Of a stretch of 64,000 nt of DNA, positions 51,115 through 59,672 are shown piece after piece (the stretch's first letter is position 1; the number at the start of each line of letters is the position of its first letter). Location: NCBI GenBank assembly GCA_003612625.1, contig RAZJ01000011.1, positions 1-64,000 on the forward strand, given 5' to 3'. The notes below the pieces were generated by a model that had not been told where the DNA came from, ran no database searches, and worked only from the letters and a program-made list of their open reading frames with translations. A program made the position numbers and the translations under genes. The stretch comes from a bacterium 1XD42-1 (GTDB taxonomy: Bacteria > Bacillota > Clostridia > Oscillospirales > Ruminococcaceae).

Positions 51115-51531
51115 TTAGAAGGAGAGTTCATCTTCTGTGTTTGGTTCCGCAGCAGGAGCTGTTTTATCCTTTTTCAGAAAAGCTGCCATTTTGTCAAACA
51201 TTTCTGGTACCATATTCACAATCCGATCGGCTGTATTTTTCGATTCGTTGATTTGCAGCAAATCGACTTTCCCATCCTTGATGATCAGGAATGCAATGGG
51301 CTGGACCGAAACACCGCCGCCAGCGCCGCCGCCAAACGGTTCCTTATCTTTGCCCGGAATGTCCGATCCCCCGGACGCAAAGCCAAAACTAACTTTGGAT
51401 ACTGGAATGATTGTGGTGCCATCCGGCGTATTGATAGCTTCCCCCACAACGGTGTTGGCGTCTATCAGGGAACGCAGGTTCTGCATGGAAGTATCCAGCA
51501 GTCCATTGATGGGATGATTGGTATTCGGCAT
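51115..51531 (-). CDS. gerW: Sporulation protein YtfJ/GerW
   Basis: 138 residues of the GerW/YtfJ family, needed for normal spore germination in Bacillus. Characteristic IIPVSKVSFGFASGGSD and the glycine-rich FGGGAGGGVSVQPIAFLII are present. Adjacent to the YtfI-like gene, as in many spore formers. Confidence 0.93.
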   Translation of the reverse strand: MPNTNHPINGLLDTSMQNLRSLIDANTVVGEAINTPDGTTIIPVSKVSFGFASGGSDIPGKDKEPFGGGAGGGVSVQPIAFLIIKDGKVDLLQINESKNTADRIVNMVPEMFDKMAAFLKKDKTAPAAEPNTEDELSF

Positions 51532-51547
51532 AAAATATCTTCCTCTC

Positions 51548-52147
51548 TTAATTTTTTGCCTTGCGGCTCCGTTTTATAAATGTAATAATCCCAATAATCA
51601 GGCTTCCGATAGCGGCCCACGGGGTCAGCTTCCCATGGACTTCCAATATGGTATCCCCCTGGCCCGCTGTAAAATTAGGGCGGATATAAATTTCAGGGGG
51701 TTCTATCCGTAAAAAATTTTTTGCCGTAGCATAAGCCCCGTATACCATGGCATTGGCCTTGCCATAAGCGATTGCGGTTTCTGCGGCATTTTCTTTTGCA
51801 ACAATCATATCCAGCCGGATGTTATAGAAACGGATATTCCGCAGCAGGAAACCCGCGGCTCCTTTTACAGAAGCCAACACATCCACTACCAACCCCAGGT
51901 TGCTGGGATCGATTTTCTTTTTTGGTTTTTTCGGTTCCGGCTTGGGGGCAGCAGGCGCAGGCTTTTTCTTTTTCGCTTTTTTTGGTTTTTTCCGTTTTTT
52001 TTCAGGCCGCGGGAATACCCGTGCCTTCAAAAACAGCCAGCGCACTGTAATACGGGGAAGGCTTGCACTGCGCCAGAGGACTTCCCCCCGCCAAGGCACC
52101 GCCAACAGCCCAACCAAAAGGGCCAGTACCAGCAGGACCCATATCAT
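51548..52147 (-). CDS. DUF2953 membrane protein, YtfI-like
   Basis: 199 residues. An N-terminal helix (MIWVLLVLALLVGLLAV), then a highly basic Lys/Pro/Ala linker (residues ~50-80), then a DUF2953 region ending in a second helix (WAAIGSLIIGIITFI). Overlaps scpB by 4 bp (ATGA) and precedes gerW by 16 bases. A sporulation-associated role is suggested by its partner only. Confidence 0.85.
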   Translation of the reverse strand: MIWVLLVLALLVGLLAVPWRGEVLWRSASLPRITVRWLFLKARVFPRPEKKRKKPKKAKKKKPAPAAPKPEPKKPKKKIDPSNLGLVVDVLASVKGAAGFLLRNIRFYNIRLDMIVAKENAAETAIAYGKANAMVYGAYATAKNFLRIEPPEIYIRPNFTAGQGDTILEVHGKLTPWAAIGSLIIGIITFIKRSRKAKN

Positions 52148-52707
52148 GTCGGTTCCTCCAAATCTGTGGTTTCCAAAGAAGTTTCTTCTGCCGTATTTTT
52201 AGCAGGCGGCAGTTTCGGGAGCTGTCCAATGTTTTCCAGCCCGAAACACCGCAAAAAATTTGCCGTTGTTTTATAGGCAATGGGGCGTCCCGGCAGCTCC
52301 AGCCGTCCGGCTTCCTCCACCAGCCCTTTTTCCTCCAGGGAAGTCACCACGCCGGAACTGTCCACGCCCCGGATCTGCTCCACAAAAGAACGGGTAACAG
52401 GCTGGTTATAGGCCACAATGGCCAATACTTCCAGGGCCGCCTGGGACAAGGGCTGGTTCCGCCGCAGCTCCAATGCTTTCTGAATGACCGGCGCATATTC
52501 CGGAGCCGTACAAAGCTGCAATTTCCCATCCAGCTCCAGCAATTCAAAGGGCATTCCGGATTCCTGCAAGGCTTCCCGCAGCTTGGGGACCCATTTCACC
52601 ACCATTTCCGGTTCTGTTTCCACAGCCTGGGCAACCCGGCTGATTTCTACCGCATCTCCCCCGGCGAAAAGGATGGCTAAAATCTGCTTTTGCAGGGGAT
52701 TGATCAT
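52144..52707 (-). CDS. scpB: Segregation and condensation protein B
   Basis: Winged-helix kleisin-interacting subunit of the SMC-ScpAB condensin, 187 residues. QKQILAILFAGGDAVEISRVAQ and QAALEVLAIVAYNQPVTRSFVEQIRGVDSSGVV are diagnostic. Start and stop overlap both neighbours by 4 bp. Confidence 0.95.
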   Translation of the reverse strand: MINPLQKQILAILFAGGDAVEISRVAQAVETEPEMVVKWVPKLREALQESGMPFELLELDGKLQLCTAPEYAPVIQKALELRRNQPLSQAALEVLAIVAYNQPVTRSFVEQIRGVDSSGVVTSLEEKGLVEEAGRLELPGRPIAYKTTANFLRCFGLENIGQLPKLPPAKNTAEETSLETTDLEEPT

Positions 52708-53423
52708 GTCCTTTCCTCCGTCCTTTGCTGGTGTTGAAAAATAATCTGGCCCCCGTTTTCTGTGACCCGCTTGGCTTTAATCAGTTCCAGCAGGGCCAGA
52801 AAGGTTGCTACAATTTCCCCCCGGCCATCGCTTTCTTCAAAAAGCCCGATATAACTGTCTTTTCCCCTTTGGTACAGGCGTTTTAAAATATAAATAATGC
52901 GGCTTTTTACGGAAACCATCCTGCGGGCCACAATCCCGGAAAATGCCTGGGCCGGAGGCGGAAGCTTCCGGCGACCCCGTCCAATGGCATCCTGATAAGC
53001 ATAATAAATTTTATAAGGGCTGTGCTGCAAAGTATAGGTCATGTCTACGGCTTCCAGCTTGGCAGGAGCCCGGACAAACCGGGAAAATCCCTTGCTTTGC
53101 CGGCCCAGCTCCATGGCAACCATCTTGCACACCTGGTATTCCAAAAGCTGTCCCTGCAGCTCCTGTTTCAGCTTGGCGCTTTCTTCCTCATGGCGGGGCA
53201 GCAGGGTAACGGTTTTCAGATAGACCAGCCGGGAAGCCATTTCCAAAAATTCGCTGGCAATTTCCAGATCCTGCTCCTGCATGGACTGGATAGCGGATAA
53301 ATACTGCTCCAAAAGGTCAGAAATCTGAATGTCCCGGATATCCATTTTATGTTTTGCAATCAGATGCAGCAGCAGATCCAAAGGGCCTTCAAAATCCCCG
53401 GCATGAAACGATAACTTTTCCAT
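52704..53423 (-). CDS. scpA: Segregation and condensation protein A
   Basis: Kleisin subunit of 239 residues. The N-terminus FEGPLDLLLHLIAKHKMDIRDI binds SMC, and the C-terminal winged helix (IVATFLALLELIKAKRV) closes the ring. Translationally coupled to scpB through ATGA; begins four bases after the site-2 protease stop codon. Confidence 0.95.
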   Translation of the reverse strand: MEKLSFHAGDFEGPLDLLLHLIAKHKMDIRDIQISDLLEQYLSAIQSMQEQDLEIASEFLEMASRLVYLKTVTLLPRHEEESAKLKQELQGQLLEYQVCKMVAMELGRQSKGFSRFVRAPAKLEAVDMTYTLQHSPYKIYYAYQDAIGRGRRKLPPPAQAFSGIVARRMVSVKSRIIYILKRLYQRGKDSYIGLFEESDGRGEIVATFLALLELIKAKRVTENGGQIIFQHQQRTEERT

Positions 53424-53427
53424 CCCG

Positions 53428-54078
53428 CTATCCTAAAAAAGAGGTCATCCGGTGGAACAGCAGATAAACGCCATCGGAAAGATAGCCAATAGGGGCGCTC
53501 AACCACCCGCTGAAGCAGGCTACCATGACAACAATAAAAATAATCTGGCGGTACTGTATGATTTTCCACGCGATGCGGGTGGGCAGGAAGCCTGCCAAAA
53601 TAGAATAGCCGTCTAACGGGGGCAAAGGAAGCAAATTAAAGACTGCCAGGGCAATGTTTGTCCTTACCAAAAGCAGGAAAATGTCGATTAAAATTAAAAA
53701 AGATGTTTTTGTTGTAACCTCCATTGCGATGCCTGCTAAAATCAGCAGCTTTGCCACGGCCATCAGCACCAGCGCCAGCAAAAGGTTGGCAACGGGGCCA
53801 GCCGCCGCAGTCAGGGCCATTCCGGTTTTCTGGCTGCATTTGCGGAAACGGGAAGGATCGATAGGGACAGGCCGTGCCCATCCAAACCCTGTCAGCAGAA
53901 TCAGCAGCCCTCCCATTGGGTCAATATGGAGGATAGGGTTCAGGTTCAAACGGCCCTGGTTCATTGCGGTATCATCCCCCAGTTTATAGGCCACCCATCC
54001 ATGGGCAAATTCATGGATCGGCAGGGTGGTACAGACTACAATCAGCCGGGCAAATAATTTTAAAAGCAATCCCTGCAT
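53428..54078 (-). CDS. Site-2 protease family protein (M50, YwhC-like)
   Basis: Intramembrane zinc protease of 216 residues. HEFAHG is the HExxH zinc site in a membrane helix, and FNLLPLPPLDGYSIL is the second-ligand Asp motif. Five to six helices. The open frame extends to 54444, but ATG 54078 with AAAGGAG upstream is the true start. Its place before scpA-scpB is conserved in Clostridia. Substrate unknown. Confidence 0.92.
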   Translation of the reverse strand: MQGLLLKLFARLIVVCTTLPIHEFAHGWVAYKLGDDTAMNQGRLNLNPILHIDPMGGLLILLTGFGWARPVPIDPSRFRKCSQKTGMALTAAAGPVANLLLALVLMAVAKLLILAGIAMEVTTKTSFLILIDIFLLLVRTNIALAVFNLLPLPPLDGYSILAGFLPTRIAWKIIQYRQIIFIVVMVACFSGWLSAPIGYLSDGVYLLFHRMTSFLG

Positions 54079-54220
54079 TTGTAACTCCTTTTTTATTTCT
54101 CTCCCAAATGGAATGGTATATTTTTTGATTACCGTTACCATTATATCGGAAGGAAAGCCAAAATACAAGCGGTATCCCTGTCGAAACCCCTGGGAATGGG
54201 AAAAAAATATCATAAAGCCC

Positions 54221-54249
54221 TTGCAATCCGGCGGGAGATCTGATAAAAT
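54221..54249 (+). promoter_or_regulatory. rpmB promoter
   Basis: TTGCAA (54221-54226), 17-base spacer, TAAAAT (54244-54249). Confidence 0.6.
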
Positions 54250-54307
54250 ACAAATGTTAGCCTCGTAAGAGACCAATTCCAATTCCATTATAGAGGAGGT
54301 GCAGACA

Positions 54308-54496
54308 ATGGCAAAATGCGATATCTGCGGAAAAGGCGTTACGTTCGGGATTAAGGTTTCCCACTCCCACCGTCGGTCCAACCGCGCTTGGAAACCCAAC
54401 GTACAGCGCGTTAAGGCAATCGTAGACGGTTCTCCCCGCCACATCTACGCCTGCACCCGCTGCCTGCGTTCTGATAAAGTGCAGCGCGCACTGTAA
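54308..54496 (+). CDS. rpmB: Ribosomal protein bL28
   Basis: 62 residues. Zinc-binding form with CDICGK near the N-terminus and CTRCLRS near the C-terminus; KVSHSHRRSNRAWKPNVQRV is the conserved L28 core. GAGGAGG precedes ATG 54308. Monocistronic with its own promoter and a terminator at 54524. Confidence 0.96.
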   Translation: MAKCDICGKGVTFGIKVSHSHRRSNRAWKPNVQRVKAIVDGSPRHIYACTRCLRSDKVQRAL

Positions 54497-54523
54497 GGTA
54501 TAAGGGCATCCAGAAAAGCAAAA

Positions 54524-54548
54524 TGACCTCCCAGTACGGGGGGTTTTT
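54524..54548 (+). terminator. rpmB terminator
   Basis: 7-bp stem ACCTCCC/GGGGGGT (54524-54530/54536-54542, one G-T pair) followed by a T-run. Confidence 0.75.
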
Positions 54549-54588
54549 TGTTTTCCCCAGGCAGGTTCTAAATCGTTGTGAGGGTGGT

Positions 54589-55929
54589 ATGATGCAAAAA
54601 GATTTAACCCAAGGCAATATCTTAAAAACGTTAATTGGATTTTCCATTCCGTACTTAATTTCCTGCTTTCTCCAAACTTTTTACGGCCTTACCGATTTAT
54701 TTGTTGCGGGCAGGTTCAACCATGCCGAAGTGATTTCTGCCGTATCCATTGGCAGTCAGGTGATGCATATGCTTACGGTTATGATTGTAGGGCTTGCTAT
54801 GGGCTCCACCGTACTGATCAGCAACGCGGTAGGCGCAAAAGATTCCCGGAAAACGGCGGAAGGTATCGGGAATACGGTTTCTTTATTTTTGCTGTTTTCT
54901 GTTTTTGCAACCCTGTTGCTTCTTTTCTGTACGGATCAAATCATAACCCTGGTGGCTGCCCCTCCGGAATCCCTTCAGCAGACAAAATATTATCTTTTAA
55001 TTTGCTTTGCCGGAGTCCCTTTCATTACGGCATATAATATTATCAGCGGCATATTCCGCGGCTTAGGGGATTCCAAAAGCCCTTTATATTTTGTAGCGGC
55101 AGCCGGGGTTATCAATATCCTGCTGGACTTTCTGCTTATTGGAGGGTTCCGGATGCAGGCCCCCGGTGCGGCTTTAGCCACTGTGCTGGCCCAGGCTGCC
55201 AGTGTATTTCTTGCTTTGTTTACCCTGCGCAGGCGCAGTTTGGGGGTATCCCTCACCAGACAGGATTTCCGGTTCCATTCCAAAACCCTGTCTGCCATTT
55301 TGAAAGTAGGGATTCCTGTTTCCTTGCAGGACGGGCTGATCCAGGTTTCTTTCCTGGCCATTACCGCGATTGCCAACAGCCGGGGAGTTGCCACTGCCGC
55401 TGCCGTTGGCATTGTGGAAAAAATTATCAGCTTCCTGTTTTTGGTCCCTTCAGCCATGCTTTCTTCTGTTTCTGTTATGACAGCCCAAAGCCTGGGCGCC
55501 GGCCAGCATGACAGAGGGAAATCCGCTTTATTTTACGGCATCCGGATTTGTGTTTTATTTGGCATATTTGCCGCGCTGGTCTGCCAGTTTGCCGCAGAAC
55601 CCATACTGGGAATTTTCGCCCATAAAGAAGCTGGCGTGATCGTTCTAGGAAGCCAGTATTTACGGGCTTATGTCTGGGACTGCGTATTCGCGGGCATCCA
55701 TTTCTGTTTCAGCGGCTATTTTTGCGCTTATGGGAAATCTATGCTTTCTTTCCTGCAAAACCTGATTTCGATTATCCTGATCCGGGTTCCCGGTGCTTAT
55801 TTTGCCTCTAAATTTTTTCCGGATACGTTATACCCCATGGGGCTTGCCCCGCCGGTTGGCTCTTTTTTATCGGCCCTGATTTGCATTGGCATGTATTTAT
55901 GGCTCCGGAAATCCATCAAAAGTGAATAA
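54589..55929 (+). CDS. MATE-family efflux transporter
   Basis: 446 residues and 12 membrane helices of the MatE fold. GNILKTLIGFSIPYL at the start, AVSIGSQVMHM, and the internal duplication (GVPFITAYNIISGIFRGLGDSKSPLY) are typical of the DinF/NorM-like Firmicute clade. GAGGGTGG precedes the ATG pair at 54589/54592; the upstream open frame overlaps the rpmB terminator. Substrate unknown; drug or toxic-compound export by cation antiport is the family role. Confidence 0.9.
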   Translation: MMQKDLTQGNILKTLIGFSIPYLISCFLQTFYGLTDLFVAGRFNHAEVISAVSIGSQVMHMLTVMIVGLAMGSTVLISNAVGAKDSRKTAEGIGNTVSLFLLFSVFATLLLLFCTDQIITLVAAPPESLQQTKYYLLICFAGVPFITAYNIISGIFRGLGDSKSPLYFVAAAGVINILLDFLLIGGFRMQAPGAALATVLAQAASVFLALFTLRRRSLGVSLTRQDFRFHSKTLSAILKVGIPVSLQDGLIQVSFLAITAIANSRGVATAAAVGIVEKIISFLFLVPSAMLSSVSVMTAQSLGAGQHDRGKSALFYGIRICVLFGIFAALVCQFAAEPILGIFAHKEAGVIVLGSQYLRAYVWDCVFAGIHFCFSGYFCAYGKSMLSFLQNLISIILIRVPGAYFASKFFPDTLYPMGLAPPVGSFLSALICIGMYLWLRKSIKSE

Positions 55930-55939
55930 TATTGTAAAA

Positions 55940-55986
55940 AATCCTCTTGGAAACGTCAAAGCTTTTCCCAAGGGGATTCTTTTTTT
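55940..55986 (+). terminator. MATE gene terminator
   Basis: 10-bp stem 55940-55949/55969-55978 followed by a T-run. Confidence 0.8.
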
Positions 55987-56036
55987 CTAAAAACGGACAT
56001 ATATTGTGGTAGCAAAAGGAAGGAGAGGGTCATATT

Positions 56037-57563
56037 ATGGAGCTTACTTTATCCAAACAGCCGGTCAGCGTTATGGAAACGCTGTATGATGGCGTTGTGG
56101 AACAGCCTTTGGAATGCGATGTCCTTTTACCGGATCATTGCCCGGATATCCAGAAAATTTTACGGTGCGAAGTAACTTTAGCATTGCTTTCCTGGAATAT
56201 CCAGGGAGAACGGGCAACTTTAGACGGCATTGCAGCAGCACATCTCTATTATACAGATGAACAGGGAATTTTACGCCATGCGGAATATAAAATTCCTTAT
56301 TCCAAAACCCTGGAACTGCGTTCCGAGCCTGTGAAGCCTGCGGTGGATATTACCCAGTCGGTAGATTATTTTAACTGCCGGGCTGTCAGCCCAAGGCGGC
56401 TGGATATGCGGGGCGCCGCCAGTATTCATTGCCGGGTGATCGGGCAGAATGAAGAACAAGTGGTTTGCGGTGCTCAGGGCATGGGGGCGCAGCTCCGTCA
56501 GGAAACCGTAGATATGGTACATTTGCTGCCCAGCTCCCCCAGCCGGACAGATCTCCATGAAGAAGCGGAACTGGGTTACGGAAAGCCGCCGATTGGAGAA
56601 GTCATCCGCCTGTCAGCCAGTGCGAGGGTTACGGATTATAAAGTGGTGCCGGGGAAAATCGTTTTAAAAGGGGAAGCAACCGTTCATATCCTTTACCGCT
56701 GTGATGAAGATGAAACCCTTTTGGAAACCATGGAATATACCCTTCCTGTAAGTCAGGTTGTAGATGTGGATGGACTGGATGAAGACTGCGACTGCACCGT
56801 CTGGTATGAAATCTGCGATGCCGCCGCCCAGCCCAAACGAAGTGACACCGGGGAAAATACATTACTGGCTTTGGATGTTTCCTTAAATGCAATGGCACAG
56901 ATTTGCAAGCGGACCCCTTTAGAAGCAGCCTGCGACTGTTATTCCACAGAATATGAATGCCGCCAGGAACAAAAGCAAATCCCGTTTCTGGAAGCCCTGG
57001 GGCCTGTATCAGAGCCTTACACGGTAAAAGAAACCATGGATGCAGGCAGTGTCAAGGCTGTTGTAGATGTCTGGTGTGTATCGGGGCCTGTTACAACCCA
57101 CAATGAAGCGGATGCCGTTACCGTATCCGGGAAGCTGTTGTTCTGTATGCTGGCCCGGAACCAGGACGGGGAATTATTTTACAGTGAGCAGCCAAAAGAA
57201 TATACCAAAAAGCTTGCCCTGCCCCGGACCTGCGACAATGTGCAATTTTCCCCCAGGACCCAGGCTGACGGCGCCAGCTACACCATGAGCGGCCCCCAAA
57301 TTGAAATCCGCTGTAATGTACAGATTTCCGGGGAGATGTACGGCCGGCGGAATAAACAGCTTTTATGCGGGATTGAAATTGATCCTTCCCGGAAAAAAGA
57401 ACGCAGCAACAATATGTTATATCTTTATTTTACTGCCGGACAGGAATCCCTTTGGGATGTAGCAAAGCGGTACAATACTTCCGTCGAAGCAATCCAAAAA
57501 TGCAATGCCGCAGAAAACCTGGCTTCCGGAGAAAAAAATATGCTGTTAATCCCAATGCAATAA
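56037..57563 (+). CDS. sipL: SipL-like spore morphogenesis protein (DUF3794, LysM)
   Basis: 508 residues. DUF3794-type beta domains fill residues ~25-440 (the QPLECDVLLPDHCPDIQKIL opening is typical), and a C-terminal LysM domain follows (YFTAGQESLWDVAKRYNTSVEAIQKCN...LIP). This matches SipL of Clostridioides, which binds SpoIVA through its LysM domain and is required for coat encasement. The spoIVA gene follows after 20 bases. A CATATATT near 55998 could be a SigE-type -10 but I cannot support a -35. Confidence 0.87.
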   Translation: MELTLSKQPVSVMETLYDGVVEQPLECDVLLPDHCPDIQKILRCEVTLALLSWNIQGERATLDGIAAAHLYYTDEQGILRHAEYKIPYSKTLELRSEPVKPAVDITQSVDYFNCRAVSPRRLDMRGAASIHCRVIGQNEEQVVCGAQGMGAQLRQETVDMVHLLPSSPSRTDLHEEAELGYGKPPIGEVIRLSASARVTDYKVVPGKIVLKGEATVHILYRCDEDETLLETMEYTLPVSQVVDVDGLDEDCDCTVWYEICDAAAQPKRSDTGENTLLALDVSLNAMAQICKRTPLEAACDCYSTEYECRQEQKQIPFLEALGPVSEPYTVKETMDAGSVKAVVDVWCVSGPVTTHNEADAVTVSGKLLFCMLARNQDGELFYSEQPKEYTKKLALPRTCDNVQFSPRTQADGASYTMSGPQIEIRCNVQISGEMYGRRNKQLLCGIEIDPSRKKERSNNMLYLYFTAGQESLWDVAKRYNTSVEAIQKCNAAENLASGEKNMLLIPMQ

Positions 57564-57583
57564 TGACAGGAGGGGGAAAAGCG

Positions 57584-58954
57584 ATGGATACACAGGCACT
57601 TTACCAAAGTATTGCCCGCCGTACAGGAGGCGATATTTATATTGGCGTAGTAGGGCCAGTCCGAACAGGAAAATCTACTTTTATCAAACGGTTTATGGAA
57701 ACCTTAGTGATCCCGAATATTTCCAGCGAATTTGCCAAGGAACGGGCTACGGATGAACTGCCCCAGTCTGCGGCAGGCCGTACCATTATGACAACCGAAC
57801 CAAAATTCATCCCGGAGGACGCGGTTAAAATTGCCGTTGCAGAAAATACCTCTTTAAATGTCCGGATGATCGATTGTGTGGGATTTATTGTACCCAGCTC
57901 TTTAGGCTATATTGAGGATGAACAGCCCCGGATGGTGATGACGCCCTGGTTTGAAAAGGAAATCCCTTTTAATATGGCGGCGGAAATCGGCACACAAAAG
58001 GTTATTACAGAGCACAGCACTATTGGCTTAGTGGTAACAACAGATGGCAGTATCAGTGACATTCCCCGGGAAGAATATGAAGAAGCGGAACAAAGAGTCA
58101 TTTCGGAACTGCGTAAAATCAATAAACCCTTTGTCATCCTGCTGAACTGTACCAATCCCGCCTCCCAGCAGGCCCTGCTATTGCGGCAGGGGCTTCAGGA
58201 ACGGTATCAGGTGCCTGTTGTTGCTGTAAACTGTTTGGAACTGGAAGAAAGGGATATTCGGGAAATTTTAGCGGATGTATTGTTCCAGTTCCCGGTCCGG
58301 GAAGTCGCTTTGGAGCTGCCTGGATGGATCTGCGCTTTGTCACCGGATCACTGGTTAAAAAGTGCTTTGTATGATGCCATACGGGATTGTGGAAGGGACA
58401 TTGGCTGTATTGGGCAGCTAAAAGATAAAATTATTTCTTTGCAGGAATGTGAATATGTAGACCGGATGGATCTGGATTCCATAGACTTAGGCAGCGGCAG
58501 TGCAAAAGCCAGGCTGACTGCTAAAAATAATTTATTCTATCAAATCCTTGGAGAAGAAACCGGACTGGATATTCCGGATGAATCCGCATTGCTGCCCTGC
58601 ATGGTAGAACTGGCAGCAATGAAAAAAGAATATGATAAAGTAAAATGTGCTTTGGATGAAGTTGCCGCCACCGGGTATGGAATTGTAATGCCTTCTTTGG
58701 AGGAGCTTAGTCTGGAAGAACCGGAAATTATTAAACAAGGCGGCCGGTATGGCGTCCGTTTAAAAGCTTCTGCCCCTTCCATACATATGATGGCTGCAAA
58801 CATTACTACCGAAGTCAATCCCATTGTAGGTTCCCCTAATACATTATATACACAACAAATCAGAAATAGTCCTCTTCTTTTCTGTTTTTTCTGTATGTAT
58901 GCTTTGAAATCAAATGATAGCAAAATTTTCTGTAAAACGGTTGCAAAAATATAA
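57584..58954 (+). CDS. spoIVA: SpoIVA spore-coat ATPase with replaced C-terminus
   Basis: Stage IV sporulation protein A polymerises on the forespore surface with ATP hydrolysis. 456 residues here against ~492 in Bacillus. Native sequence runs from MDTQALYQSIARR through Walker A GPVRTGKS (24-31), MIDCVGFIVPS and TTDGSISDI to NPIVG at about residue 416. After that the chain changes abruptly to a 40-residue AT-rich tail with no SpoIVA character. The missing ~75 residues normally contact SpoVM and finish the polymerisation domain, so function is doubtful. The start is ATG 57584 behind GGAGGGGG, not the longer frame. The next genes are an AT-rich TetR-MFS cassette. Confidence 0.85.
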   Translation: MDTQALYQSIARRTGGDIYIGVVGPVRTGKSTFIKRFMETLVIPNISSEFAKERATDELPQSAAGRTIMTTEPKFIPEDAVKIAVAENTSLNVRMIDCVGFIVPSSLGYIEDEQPRMVMTPWFEKEIPFNMAAEIGTQKVITEHSTIGLVVTTDGSISDIPREEYEEAEQRVISELRKINKPFVILLNCTNPASQQALLLRQGLQERYQVPVVAVNCLELEERDIREILADVLFQFPVREVALELPGWICALSPDHWLKSALYDAIRDCGRDIGCIGQLKDKIISLQECEYVDRMDLDSIDLGSGSAKARLTAKNNLFYQILGEETGLDIPDESALLPCMVELAAMKKEYDKVKCALDEVAATGYGIVMPSLEELSLEEPEIIKQGGRYGVRLKASAPSIHMMAANITTEVNPIVGSPNTLYTQQIRNSPLLFCFFCMYALKSNDSKIFCKTVAKI

Positions 58955-58969
58955 AAAAGATAGTAAAAT
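58941..58969 (+). promoter_or_regulatory. Promoter of the TetR-MFS operon
   Basis: TTGCAA (58941-58946), 17-base spacer, TAAAAT (58964-58969); it lies inside the chimeric tail of spoIVA. Confidence 0.65.
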
Positions 58970-58994
58970 AGTTATTGACCAACGGTCAATAACT
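58970..58994 (+). promoter_or_regulatory. TetR operator
   Basis: Perfect 11-bp inverted repeat AGTTATTGACC-AAC-GGTCAATAACT directly downstream of the -10 box, where a bound TetR dimer would block transcription. Confidence 0.8.
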
Positions 58995-59015
58995 GCAAAG
59001 GAGGGAAGATAAGAA

Positions 59016-59672
59016 TTGGCACGGCCAGTGAAAAAAACACCAGAACAATGGAAACAGGAAATTTTAAATGCTGCACAAAACCTGTTTGCTTCAAAGGGAT
59101 ATCAGGAAACTTCTGTTTCCGACATTATGAATATGGCCGGAGGCGCAAAAGGAATGTTTTACTATTGTTTCCAAAGCAAAGAGGAAGTTATGTACGCATT
59201 AGGGAACCAGCTCTTTTTTGAAAACAATCCTTTTGAAGCAATCAAAAAACGGAAAGACTTAAATGGCTTGCAAAAAATCAAGGCATTGCTTGTATTAAAC
59301 CAGTCAGACACAAAACGCCATAATCTTAATATGCAGGCAATTCCGATTTTGAAAGATCCCCATATTTTAGCGGCAGCGATAAAAGAAAACAGACGTGTGC
59401 TAACGCCCTTATGGTTAGAACTGTTAGAAGAAGGGAAAAAAGATGGTTCTATTCAAACAGAATATACCAAAGAATTATCCGAGCTTCTGCCGCTTATCAA
59501 CTTTTGGCTTCTGCCATCGGTATTTCCTGCAACCGAGGAAGAATTACACCATAAATACCGTTTTGTAATGGAAGTATTGAAGCATATGGGATTGCCGCTT
59601 CTTGATGATGATATACTGTCCTTTACAGAAAAATTCATCACCGATATTTCAGAAAAAGGGGGAAAAGAGTGA
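59016..59672 (+). CDS. TetR/AcrR-family regulator
   Basis: 218 residues. HTH: ILNAAQNLFASKGYQETSVSDIMNMAGGAKGMFYYCFQSKEEV, then a helical ligand domain. TTG start at 59016 with AAGGAGGG ten bases upstream. Overlaps the MFS gene start and very likely represses both through the palindrome at 58970-58994. More AT-rich than its neighbours, a sign of acquisition. Confidence 0.92.
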   Translation: MARPVKKTPEQWKQEILNAAQNLFASKGYQETSVSDIMNMAGGAKGMFYYCFQSKEEVMYALGNQLFFENNPFEAIKKRKDLNGLQKIKALLVLNQSDTKRHNLNMQAIPILKDPHILAAAIKENRRVLTPLWLELLEEGKKDGSIQTEYTKELSELLPLINFWLLPSVFPATEEELHHKYRFVMEVLKHMGLPLLDDDILSFTEKFITDISEKGGKE

